Made by a program: the position numbers and the translations under genes
Shown: positions 17,061 through 24,819 of the stretch, one piece after another
Layout of the letters: the number at the start of each line of letters is the position of its first letter
Position numbering within the stretch: position 1 is the stretch's first letter
DNA from: Clostridia bacterium
GTDB taxonomy: Bacteria > Bacillota > Clostridia > Oscillospirales > Acutalibacteraceae
NCBI GenBank assembly: GCA_017465085.1
Contig: JAFTWW010000028.1
Location: 1 to 64,000, forward strand
Direction of reading: 5' to 3'
DNA: 64,000 bases
The notes under the pieces: generated by a model
Told to the model about the DNA's origin: nothing
The model's database searches: none
What the model saw: only the letters and a program-made list of their open reading frames with translations

Positions 17061-18602
17061 TTACATAAACGGTGAGAAAATATGAAGAATTGCCCTTTTA
17101 AGCCTTTGATACCAAGGACTTTTTCTCCATTTTTCATACTCAATTTCCTGAGAAACTTTAAGCATCTCATTAAAGTGGGATTTTATATCCATAACCGTAT
17201 TATTATCGGAAAACCACACCCCGCACTCAAAGTGCATTACAAAGCTTCGGTAATCCATATTAACCGTTCCTACCGTTGCTACGCGGTCATCCGATACAAA
17301 TATTTTGGAGTGGATAAAGCCCGGGGTATATTCATAAATCTTGACCCCTGCCTCTAAGAGCTCAAGATAATTATATTGAGTTACGGGATGAACATACCAC
17401 TTATCAGGAATATGAGGGGTTAGAATTCTAACATCTACGCCCGAATTAGCCGCCATTTTGAGCATATCTATCATAGTATCATCTATGATAAGGTAGGGCG
17501 TTGCTATATAAACATAACGCTGGGCGGTGTTAAGCATCTGCATATAAATTCCCTCGGCGGGATTTTTATCGTCAAGAGGGTCATCGCTATAGGGTAAAAC
17601 GAATGCATCGCTTTTTGCCTTGAAATCGGAAATTCTTGACTGCATATCGATCTCTTCGCCCGTTGTGAATTTCCATATACTGCAGAACATTGCAAGGAAG
17701 CTTTTAACCGCTTCGCCCTTTAATATTACGGCGCAATCCATCCAATAACCGAAGCGCTCATATTCGTTGATATATTCATCGGCAAGGTTAAGACCGCCTG
17801 TTACAGCAACCTTTCCATCGATAACCACGATTTTACGGTGATTTCGGTTGTTCATAAACACATCAAAGGAGGGCTTGATTTTATTGAAAGCAGCCACCTT
17901 TATACCCTTTGACCTAAGACGGCTGATAAAGTTTTTATTTTGGCGCTTTATTGAGCCGAAATCATCAAATAAAACCTTAACCTCCACACCCTCACGGACC
18001 TTGCGTTCAAGTATGCTTGCGATACTATCCCACATTTTACCCTCAGCGATGATGAAAAATTCAATGTATATGTATTTTTCAGCCGCATTAAGTTCCTCTA
18101 AAAATCGGGGTAAGAAGGCTTCACCGGGAGATAGATATTCAACCGAGGTGTTTTTATATAGGGGGAAGCCCGATTCAGCGGTAAGGTAATCTGCCTGCCT
18201 TGAGTGGAGCAAATCCTCGTATCTCAAGGTTTCGTGAACGGCAGAATCATCCTCAAGCTGAGAAACATAAAGCTGTTCGGATTTCCTCATTTTATTTTTA
18301 AGGTGAGGAAGCACTCTTCCCCCACCGAAAAGCATAAAAAGAGATATACCAAATATGGGGAAAATAAGAATAAAGATTATCCAGGCAATCTTATAATTAG
18401 GGTTGCCGCGACGGTTGATAATTGTGGCAACGGTTATTATGGCGATAATCTCAAATATCCAGAAAACAGCGATAGAATTAACCGTAAAATTATATGCAAC
18501 GCCAAACAAAAATGCTAATTGCAGAATTAAAAAGAAGGCGGAAAATATTACGTGCGACGGAAACGGTATACCGCGCTTATTTTTTACCTTAACATTTTTC
18601 AA
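17061..18602 (-). CDS. cls: Cardiolipin synthase (phospholipase D family)
   Basis: Cls joins two phosphatidylglycerol molecules into cardiolipin at the membrane. The 513-residue protein has two to three N-terminal membrane helices (about residues 15-36, 42-62 and 72-93), then two PLD domains with complete HKD motifs: HRKIVVID (H255, K257, D262) and HSKIFVSD (H431, K433, D438). Length is typical. The start is TTG at 18602, with GGGGAG about 9 bases upstream; no in-frame ATG lies before the first helix. It is a single gene with its own promoter at 18639-18667. Confidence 0.95.
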   Translation of the reverse strand: MKNVKVKNKRGIPFPSHVIFSAFFLILQLAFLFGVAYNFTVNSIAVFWIFEIIAIITVATIINRRGNPNYKIAWIIFILIFPIFGISLFMLFGGGRVLPHLKNKMRKSEQLYVSQLEDDSAVHETLRYEDLLHSRQADYLTAESGFPLYKNTSVEYLSPGEAFLPRFLEELNAAEKYIYIEFFIIAEGKMWDSIASILERKVREGVEVKVLFDDFGSIKRQNKNFISRLRSKGIKVAAFNKIKPSFDVFMNNRNHRKIVVIDGKVAVTGGLNLADEYINEYERFGYWMDCAVILKGEAVKSFLAMFCSIWKFTTGEEIDMQSRISDFKAKSDAFVLPYSDDPLDDKNPAEGIYMQMLNTAQRYVYIATPYLIIDDTMIDMLKMAANSGVDVRILTPHIPDKWYVHPVTQYNYLELLEAGVKIYEYTPGFIHSKIFVSDDRVATVGTVNMDYRSFVMHFECGVWFSDNNTVMDIKSHFNEMLKVSQEIEYEKWRKSPWYQRLKRAILHIFSPFM

Positions 18603-18638
18603 GAGCCTATTCTCCCCTTTCCTTACGAATTTATAATA

Positions 18639-18667
18639 ATTTTACCATATTTTTCACTTTATTTCAA
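18639..18667 (-). promoter_or_regulatory. Promoter of cls
   Basis: Minus-strand TTGAAA (18667-18662), 17 bases, TAAAAT (18644-18639). It lies directly after the ispH-S1 terminator and about 40 bases before the cls TTG start. Confidence 0.7.
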
Positions 18668-18685
18668 TATTTTATGCCAAAAATT

Positions 18686-18718
18686 AAAAATCCTTTCACA
18701 AACTGTGAAAGGATTTTT
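18686..18718 (-). terminator. Rho-independent terminator of the cmk-ispH operon
   Basis: A perfect 15-bp stem (18686-18700 with 18704-18718, core TCCTTTCACA) with a 3-base loop and a TTTTTAATTTTT tail on the minus strand, 7 bases past the stop. Confidence 0.93.
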
Positions 18719-18724
18719 CATAAA

Positions 18725-20785
18725 TTATTCTGCTACCTCTTCGGTAACCTCTTCAACTGCGGGAGCCTCTTCAACGGGAGCCTCAGCTACAGTTTCCTGC
18801 GCAACTGCGGTTTCTTCCTCCACGGGCTCATCCTCAAGAAGAACGCTTCTTGAAAGGCTTACGCGCTTCTTCTCGGTATCAACAGCGATAATCTTAACCT
18901 CTATCTCATCGCCAACGCTGAGCTCATCCTGAGGCTTAGCAACGTGCTTTTTAGCAATCTGAGAAATGTGGATAAGACCATCAACACCGGGGATAATGCG
19001 GGCAAATGCGCCATAAGCGGTAAGGCTTACAACCTTAACGGTTACAACATCATCAACATTATAGTTGGTGGTGAAGATATTCCAAGGGTTATCCTCTTCC
19101 TTCTTATAGCCTAAAGAAATCTTCTTCTTTTCGGTATCAAGAGCCTTAACATATACCTCAACAGTATCTCCAACAGCAAGAATCTCATTGGGATTCTTAA
19201 TTCTCTGCCAGGAGAGCTCTGAGATATGTACCATTCCATCAACGCCGCCGATATCAACGAAGGCGCCATAGGTGGTAAGGGATTTAACAACGCCTGTGAA
19301 ACGGTCACCTACAGCGATGGATTCCCAAATTTTAGCCTCTGCTGCCTTACGCTCCTCGCGGAGAACGCTGCGAACAGAGCCAACAGCTTTACGGCCTCTG
19401 CCGATTTCGATAATGCGGAAGGAAACTTCCTTACCCTTTAAATCCTCAATAGCTTCGCTTCTTGAAGCGGTTGCCTGAGATGCGGGGATGAATACGCGGA
19501 TATTATTTGAATAAACAACCACGCCGCCCTTAACGATATCCTTAACGGTACCGCTTAAAATTTCGCCTGATTCCTTAGCGGCTACTACCTTATCCCAACC
19601 GGCAATAGCATCATAACGGCGCTTTGAAAGCATGGCAGTTCCTTCCTGATCGTTTATCTTCATAATGATAAGATCAAGAGTATCTCCGACCTTAACTTCC
19701 TTCACAAGATCAACATTGGGATCGAGGGAATACTCATCTGCAGAAACATAGCCTGCAAGACCTCTTCCAATATCAACTTGAATTTCGGTAGCGTTAACTG
19801 CAAGAACAGTTCCGCATACCTTCTGATCGCCTGTTAAATTGCTGAGCGATGCTTCAAAAGCCTCTTCATCTGTCATTTCCTCGAAGCTTTTCTGAACAGG
19901 TTCTTTTACCTCCACCTGTTCTTCAACCGGTTGTAAATTTTCCGACATGGTTCTAATAACCTCCTTAATTATACCTGCAGGTGTAGACGCACCCGCAACA
20001 ACTCCGATATTTTCACATCCCGAAAACCACTCGATTTTTAATTCCTTTGCAGTTTCCACAAGATATGTTTTTTCACAAAGAGAAGCGCAAACATCAAAAA
20101 GCTTTGATGTGTTTGAGCTGTGCCTTCCGCCTATAACAATCATTACATCGTTACGCTCGGCAAGCCGCCTTGCTTCGCTCTGCCTCATCGCAGTCGCATT
20201 ACATATTGTATCAAAAATTTTTGGATTTGTATAGAGTTTTTTTAATTTTTTTTGAACTTTTTCCCACTTTTTTGCATTAAAAGTGGTCTGAGCAACGGCG
20301 CAAACCTGCTTTTCGAGGATTTCGGGATGGGATTTAGCAAGATTTTCAAGTTCCTCTTCAGAATCAAATACCAAAGCCTCACCCTCGCAGTGCCCTACGA
20401 TGCCCATTACCTCCTGATGATTTTTATTCCCCGCTATGAGTATAAGATTTCCATTGGCGCTCTCGGTTGCCACAATTTTATGAATTTTAGAAACAAAGGG
20501 GCAAGTGGCATCAGCCACTTCTATACCGCATAAGGCGGCCTTATCATAGGTAGCCCTATCAACACCGTGGGAACGGATAACTAGTATGCTGCCCTCTTCG
20601 GCTTCCTCGGGGGAATTAACTATTTTAACACCCTTTGCGCTAAGTTCTTCTACCATCTGGCTATTGTGGATAATAGGCCCCAAGGAGCAGACCTTTTTTC
20701 CCTCTTCTACCAAATCATAAACCATCTGTACTGCCCTGTTCACACCAAAGCAGAAGCCTGCGGTTTCGGCAAGAGTTATCTTCAC
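18725..20785 (-). CDS. ispH: Fused HMBPP reductase IspH and ribosomal protein S1 domains
   Basis: The N-terminal half (about residues 1-285) is IspH, the last enzyme of the MEP isoprenoid pathway, which reduces HMBPP to IPP and DMAPP with a [4Fe-4S] cluster. The three cluster cysteines are present: AGFCFGV (C12), ATCPFV (C95) and TICNATA (C195). An acidic linker (about 290-320) leads to four S1 OB-fold domains (about 325-395, 405-475, 490-560 and 575-645), followed by an acidic, alanine-rich tail. This ispH-rpsA fusion is a known clostridial arrangement. S1 repeats 3 and 4 have the canonical YGAF and GLIHISQI motifs. The start is GTG at 20785, overlapping the cmk stop. Confidence 0.97.
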   Translation of the reverse strand: MKITLAETAGFCFGVNRAVQMVYDLVEEGKKVCSLGPIIHNSQMVEELSAKGVKIVNSPEEAEEGSILVIRSHGVDRATYDKAALCGIEVADATCPFVSKIHKIVATESANGNLILIAGNKNHQEVMGIVGHCEGEALVFDSEEELENLAKSHPEILEKQVCAVAQTTFNAKKWEKVQKKLKKLYTNPKIFDTICNATAMRQSEARRLAERNDVMIVIGGRHSSNTSKLFDVCASLCEKTYLVETAKELKIEWFSGCENIGVVAGASTPAGIIKEVIRTMSENLQPVEEQVEVKEPVQKSFEEMTDEEAFEASLSNLTGDQKVCGTVLAVNATEIQVDIGRGLAGYVSADEYSLDPNVDLVKEVKVGDTLDLIIMKINDQEGTAMLSKRRYDAIAGWDKVVAAKESGEILSGTVKDIVKGGVVVYSNNIRVFIPASQATASRSEAIEDLKGKEVSFRIIEIGRGRKAVGSVRSVLREERKAAEAKIWESIAVGDRFTGVVKSLTTYGAFVDIGGVDGMVHISELSWQRIKNPNEILAVGDTVEVYVKALDTEKKKISLGYKKEEDNPWNIFTTNYNVDDVVTVKVVSLTAYGAFARIIPGVDGLIHISQIAKKHVAKPQDELSVGDEIEVKIIAVDTEKKRVSLSRSVLLEDEPVEEETAVAQETVAEAPVEEAPAVEEVTEEVAE

Positions 20786-21453
20786 TTATTATCTAACCTT
20801 TCCTTTATTATGGATAAAATCAATTCAACCGATTGCTCTAAGGTGCAATCCGAGGTATCGGCTAAAACCGAATCCTCGGCGGGCTTTAGGGGGGCTATGG
20901 CCCTATGAGAATCGTTATAATCGCGTTTTTCTATATCACTTAAAACATCCTCATAATTTACCTCCATACCCTTTTCTATAAGCTCTTTATAACGGCGGTT
21001 TGCCCTTTCCTTAGCAGAGGCGGTAAGGAATATTTTAACGGTGGCATCGGGCAGAACTACTGTACCGATATCTCTGCCATCCATAATAACATCGTTTTCT
21101 CTCGCAAGTCTTCTTTGCATATCGAGAAGGAACTCTCTTACCTGCGGCTTTGCCGAAACGGCGGATGCCATCAATGAAGCCTTGGGGGTACGGATGAGGT
21201 CTGATACATCCTCACCGTTTAAGAAAACCCTCTGTTCCCCATTGATAAATTTGATATCCACCTTAGTTTCCTCTAATACCTTTGCTATATCGCAGTTAAG
21301 TTCCTCATCAAAACCAACATTCATAAATTTAAGGCCGATGGCTCTATATAGGGCGCCTGTATCAACATAGATAAAGCCAAGCTCCTTTGAAACGGTTTTG
21401 GCTATGGTGCTTTTACCTGCGCCTGCGGGTCCATCTATTGCAACAGAAATCAT
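20782..21453 (-). CDS. cmk: Cytidylate kinase
   Basis: CMP kinase phosphorylates (d)CMP to (d)CDP for nucleic acid precursor synthesis. The 223-residue protein has the P-loop GPAGAGKST at residues 8-16, DTGALYRA (CMP-binding), GRDIGTVVLP and RRYKEL with the arginines of the lid. Length is normal. Four bases of its 3' end overlap ispH; the upstream flavoprotein ends 4 bases before it. The order cmk-ispH/S1 is common in Clostridia. Confidence 0.97.
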   Translation of the reverse strand: MISVAIDGPAGAGKSTIAKTVSKELGFIYVDTGALYRAIGLKFMNVGFDEELNCDIAKVLEETKVDIKFINGEQRVFLNGEDVSDLIRTPKASLMASAVSAKPQVREFLLDMQRRLARENDVIMDGRDIGTVVLPDATVKIFLTASAKERANRRYKELIEKGMEVNYEDVLSDIEKRDYNDSHRAIAPLKPAEDSVLADTSDCTLEQSVELILSIIKERLDNK

Positions 21454-21457
21454 ATTT

Positions 21458-22702
21458 TTATTCTCCTTCTTTTACAGAGCTTTCACCTGCTAAATAACCC
21501 GTTGAAAAGGCTATTTGCAGATTAAATCCCCCCGTATATGCATCAACATCTATTATCTCGCCTGCGAAATAAAGTCCCTTAACTATTTTAGATTCCATAG
21601 TAGAGGAATTTATTTCCTTTATGGGTATTCCGCCTCTTGTGATGATGGCCTCCTCAATAGGCCTTGTTCCCGTAATTCTAAGGGTAAAGCCCTTAAGCAG
21701 CTCCACAAGCCGCCATCTATCCTCACGGCTAACCTGATTAACCTTGGTATCGGCGGGAATCTTGGAAAGTGAAACAATTACGGGTATCAGACTTTTAGGG
21801 AGAAGAGCATCCAGAGAATTTGAAAAATCTTTATTAAGCTCACCCTCAAAATCCCTTAAAATTCTCTTATCAAGCTGTTCAGCCGTTAGGGCGGGTTTCA
21901 AATCAATAACCGCTTTATAAGATTTTTTATCAATATCCTTAATATGAGCCGAGGCGCTTAGCACCAAGGGGCCCGAAATGCCGAAATGGGTAAAAAGCAT
22001 CTCACCAAGCTCACTGAAAACAGGCTTTTTCCTGCCCTCTTCAAAAAGAGATAGTGTTACGTTTTTTAATGTTAATCCTGAAAGGCGCGAGCAAAAGCCT
22101 TCATGGCACTCAAGAGGAATAAGGGATGGTTTAATTTCGGTTACGGTGTGACCTAAACTTTCCGCCATTTTATATCCATCGCCCGTTGAGCCCGTTACCG
22201 AATAGGACATTCCGCCCGTTGCCAATATAACGCTATCGGCGCCGATAAACTCACCGCCTTGGAGCTTCACTCCGCATACCTTTCCATCCAAAATCTCTAT
22301 ACTCTCGGCTCTGCCCTCTATTATCCTACAGTTTTTCTTAGCGTTATTTACAAGTGCATCTACTATATCAACCGCCTTATCGGATACGGGGAATACTCTG
22401 TTTCCTCTCTCGGTTTTAAGGGGAACGCCCCAATTTTCGAACTGCTCATAGGTATCCTTGGCGGATAGGGTATTAAAGGCTGAATACAGAAATTTGCCGT
22501 TACGGGAAACATTTGCTATAAGGGTATCGATATCACAATTGTTTGTTACATTACATCTGCCCTTGCCCGTTATCATTATTTTTCTTGCGGGGCGGGAATT
22601 CCTTTCAAGAACAGTAATGTGAGCATCCCTTTGCACCTGCGCCGCCCTTATAGCCGCCATAAGCCCTGCGGCTCCGCCGCCGATAACAACTATTCTTTTC
22701 AA
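21458..22702 (-). CDS. NAD(P)/FAD-dependent oxidoreductase (HI0933/BaiN family)
   Basis: A 414-residue flavoprotein of the HI0933 family (aminoacetone oxidase/BaiN-like). The FAD-binding dinucleotide fold is at the N-terminus (VVIGGGAAGLMAA, residues 5-17), followed by GKGRCNVTN, the family ATGGMSY motif and the C-terminal GLYFAGEIIDVDAYTGGFNLQ motif. The family is widespread and poorly characterised; some members act on bile acids but this is not a reason to assign that here. The start is TTG at 22702 with GGTGAG upstream. It heads the flavoprotein-cmk-ispH/S1 operon, transcribed from the promoter at 22732-22760. Confidence 0.92.
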   Translation of the reverse strand: MKRIVVIGGGAAGLMAAIRAAQVQRDAHITVLERNSRPARKIMITGKGRCNVTNNCDIDTLIANVSRNGKFLYSAFNTLSAKDTYEQFENWGVPLKTERGNRVFPVSDKAVDIVDALVNNAKKNCRIIEGRAESIEILDGKVCGVKLQGGEFIGADSVILATGGMSYSVTGSTGDGYKMAESLGHTVTEIKPSLIPLECHEGFCSRLSGLTLKNVTLSLFEEGRKKPVFSELGEMLFTHFGISGPLVLSASAHIKDIDKKSYKAVIDLKPALTAEQLDKRILRDFEGELNKDFSNSLDALLPKSLIPVIVSLSKIPADTKVNQVSREDRWRLVELLKGFTLRITGTRPIEEAIITRGGIPIKEINSSTMESKIVKGLYFAGEIIDVDAYTGGFNLQIAFSTGYLAGESSVKEGE

Positions 22703-22731
22703 ATTCTCACCGCCTTTAGCTTAATATATTT

Positions 22732-22760
22732 ATTCTACACTAAATATTAAAAAAAGTAAA
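22732..22760 (-). promoter_or_regulatory. Promoter of the flavoprotein-cmk-ispH operon
   Basis: Minus-strand TTTACT (22760-22755), 17 bases, TAGAAT (22737-22732), about 30 bases before the TTG start. Confidence 0.68.
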
Positions 22761-22763
22761 CAT

Positions 22764-22787
22764 AAAAACCGAGCTTACGCTCGGTTT
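22764..22787 (-). terminator. Rho-independent terminator after the membrane protein gene
   Basis: A 9-bp stem AAACCGAGC/GCTCGGTTT with a 4-base loop (22766-22787) and a TTTTT tail on the minus strand, 5 bases past the stop at 22792. Confidence 0.9.
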
Positions 22788-22791
22788 CAGG

Positions 22792-23322
22792 TTAAATTTT
22801 GAACATTTTTGAAATTTTTGGATGAAGTCTTGCCATATAGAACATAGACATTCGGGAAACTGCAATATCATAGAGAACGAATACGGCGTTTGCCGCTATC
22901 CATAAAATATATATTCCGTATTCCCCTATTACGCCCATATCCTCATAGGAAATACCTAAAAGTGATACGGAAAGCTTATAGTAAACCACGATACAGGCGT
23001 TAAATACCGAGAGCTTTATAATCCATTCTATCGGTATTTTATTAAGCCTTTCCACCAAGGCTTTTACTATTGGGTAAAAGCCGAAAAGGCAGATGTATAA
23101 AATCTTAGTTTCGGGCTCGGCGGTAATGAGCACCAAAGCCGCGCTGGTTATATATGCGCCGATGGAATATTTAAGACCGACCTCAATATAGGCTATCATT
23201 ATGAATAAACCTGCTATTGCGGGTATGGCATAAGTAAGATACGGGAAATATCCCGTAAGCATAAACACCGCCGAAAGCGCGGCGCAAACAGCGCTTAAAG
23301 TAATTTTTGATACATTCTTCAT
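22792..23322 (-). CDS. Small polytopic membrane protein, unknown function
   Basis: A 176-residue membrane protein that I do not recognise. Five to six hydrophobic segments can be seen (about residues 5-20, 25-44, 50-66, 70-90, 100-120 and 135-160), ending in a short basic cytoplasmic tail (ARLHPKISKMFKI). The pattern is reminiscent of small ECF-type or CPBP-free membrane proteins, but no family motif is clear. The start is the ATG at 23322, just 2 bases after the DnaJ-like stop; the longer frame up to 23502 only reads through that gene in another frame. It is the third gene of the DUF5685-DnaJ-membrane protein unit. Confidence 0.78.
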   Translation of the reverse strand: MKNVSKITLSAVCAALSAVFMLTGYFPYLTYAIPAIAGLFIMIAYIEVGLKYSIGAYITSAALVLITAEPETKILYICLFGFYPIVKALVERLNKIPIEWIIKLSVFNACIVVYYKLSVSLLGISYEDMGVIGEYGIYILWIAANAVFVLYDIAVSRMSMFYMARLHPKISKMFKI

Positions 23323-23323
23323 A

Positions 23324-23926
23324 TCAGCAGCAACGGATAAAATCGCCGCCCATACATTCACAGCAGCAATCGGCGCAGATAAGGCCCTGACACACATCGC
23401 AGGTAGAGCAACCGCCCGTAGTTCCATAGGAACGGTAAGGGTTATTATACTGACCTGCGCTCTGCCTTTGAGCATTACGCACGGCATTCTGATACTCCGC
23501 ATTGGAAGGATCCATACGGGATGCAGTTACAAAGCTTGTATAGGCCTGATCAAACCAACCTCTTCTGTAAAGCACGGTACCGTTAAGAAAATACCACTCG
23601 GCATTTCTTGACTGAGGAGGAACGCCATCAAGCACCTCCTGAGCCTGCTCAAGCCTATTCTGATTGATAAGGGAGCGCACCTCGGGAAAGGCTGATGCTC
23701 CTGAAGACTTATATCCGCCCGAATTATTCGCGCCGTTTCGGCGGTCATTCATAATGGCATCGTAAGCCTCGTTAATCTCCTTCATCTTATCCTGAGCCAA
23801 ATCGGAGAGAGGATTATCTGCATAATTATCGGGATGATATTTTCTTGCAAGATTTCTATACGCATCCTTTATCTGCTCATCGGTAGCATTACGGCCTACG
23901 CCTAAAATTTCATAGGGGTCCTTCAT
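23324..23926 (-). CDS. DnaJ-domain protein with cysteine-rich C-terminus
   Basis: A 200-residue J-domain protein. Residues 1-65 form a J domain with KYHPDNY (HPD at 31-33), so it should stimulate an Hsp70 such as DnaK. The middle (about 85-150) contains TPR-like helices (NRLEQAQEVLDG, AEWYFLNGTVLYRRG). The last 30 residues hold ten cysteines in patterns such as CSTCDVC, CADCCCEC and a terminal CC, suggesting metal binding or lipid/membrane attachment. It is not DnaJ itself: the G/F, zinc-finger and C-terminal domains are absent. It overlaps the DUF5685 stop by ATGA and lies 2 bases before a membrane protein gene. Confidence 0.87.
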   Translation of the reverse strand: MKDPYEILGVGRNATDEQIKDAYRNLARKYHPDNYADNPLSDLAQDKMKEINEAYDAIMNDRRNGANNSGGYKSSGASAFPEVRSLINQNRLEQAQEVLDGVPPQSRNAEWYFLNGTVLYRRGWFDQAYTSFVTASRMDPSNAEYQNAVRNAQRQSAGQYNNPYRSYGTTGGCSTCDVCQGLICADCCCECMGGDFIRCC

Positions 23927-24753
23927 TTATTAAATTCCTCCGTAAATGTTTGTTCTAATCCTAAGTAAATTATATTGCCTAATATGGTTTCGTACTTTCT
24001 TATTTCAAGCAACTCAAAAGCCTTGGCGGCCTCCCCGATACAGAAATAAAGCTGAGCCTTTACCTTTTCTTTTATTTCATTTTCGTTGAGCGCTTTAAGC
24101 ACATTATAGGAGCCCGTTTTTTTGTCATCATTCAAATCGCAAAAGGCATCTAAAATATAGATATATCTGCCAAGGCAATAGCCGAGCCTTTCTAAAACCC
24201 GTTTTGCTGTTTCATCCCCACTACAAAGGGCAAAAAGCCTTGAAAGCATTATTGAGGTGGGGTCTGCCGCCGCATCGATGCTTTGGCAGTTTTCTTTTTC
24301 GCGCTCGCTTTGCTTAGCTATATATTCTTTTGCTATCTCCTCAATTTGAGGATATGAAGCCGCCGCTTTTTTATGAGCCGAAGAAAATATAGGCCTTAAC
24401 AACAGATAGCCTAATTTCTTAAAGCTCTTTTCATCTGCTATATTATCAAGGATTTTATAATACAGCAAAATCATAGCCGCGGCGCAGGGCATTTCGAAAT
24501 CCTCTGTATTTTTACAGTAATTGCATTTTTTAAGGGGATTAAAGGCGCAGGGCTTTTGTTCATACTCAGGGCATCCATCTTTAAGCGCCATGTTAAGCAT
24601 TGCAAGGAAGGTGAAATCATAGCTTAGTGTAAATCTCGAAAATAAGCCATAGTTCTTGCCAAGCCTTTTACAAAGGGTGCAATAAACCGCCTTATAAGCC
24701 TCAAACTCTTTGATTTTAAGCTCGGGTTTTGCCGCTTTGATATAACCGAACAA
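23923..24753 (-). CDS. DUF5685 family protein
   Basis: I recognise this as DUF5685, a family of unknown function common in Clostridia. Seen over 276 residues: FGYIKAAKPELKIKEFEAYK at the N-terminus, YCTLCKRLG (residues about 24-32), a second cysteine cluster CAFNPLKKCNYCKN (about 69-82), then helical segments and the DAFCDLNDDKKTGSYN motif. The cysteines hint at metal binding. The start is TTG at 24753, giving the family MFGYI start with GGAGG 9 bases upstream; a GTG at 24759 is an alternative. A weak promoter (TTGTTC-N18-TACTAT, 24782-24811) lies upstream. It is coupled to the DnaJ-like gene by a 4-base overlap. Confidence 0.83.
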   Translation of the reverse strand: MFGYIKAAKPELKIKEFEAYKAVYCTLCKRLGKNYGLFSRFTLSYDFTFLAMLNMALKDGCPEYEQKPCAFNPLKKCNYCKNTEDFEMPCAAAMILLYYKILDNIADEKSFKKLGYLLLRPIFSSAHKKAAASYPQIEEIAKEYIAKQSEREKENCQSIDAAADPTSIMLSRLFALCSGDETAKRVLERLGYCLGRYIYILDAFCDLNDDKKTGSYNVLKALNENEIKEKVKAQLYFCIGEAAKAFELLEIRKYETILGNIIYLGLEQTFTEEFNK

Positions 24754-24819
24754 GCCCACACCCCTCCTTTTTTACCATTTTATAGTATGATTTTCTTGTT
24801 TTGGTGAACAATGTGTAAA

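Noticed and set aside
22792..23502. Longer 236-residue reading of the membrane protein
   Set aside because: The extra 60 residues read the DnaJ-like gene in another frame; the ATG at 23322 gives a clean membrane protein.
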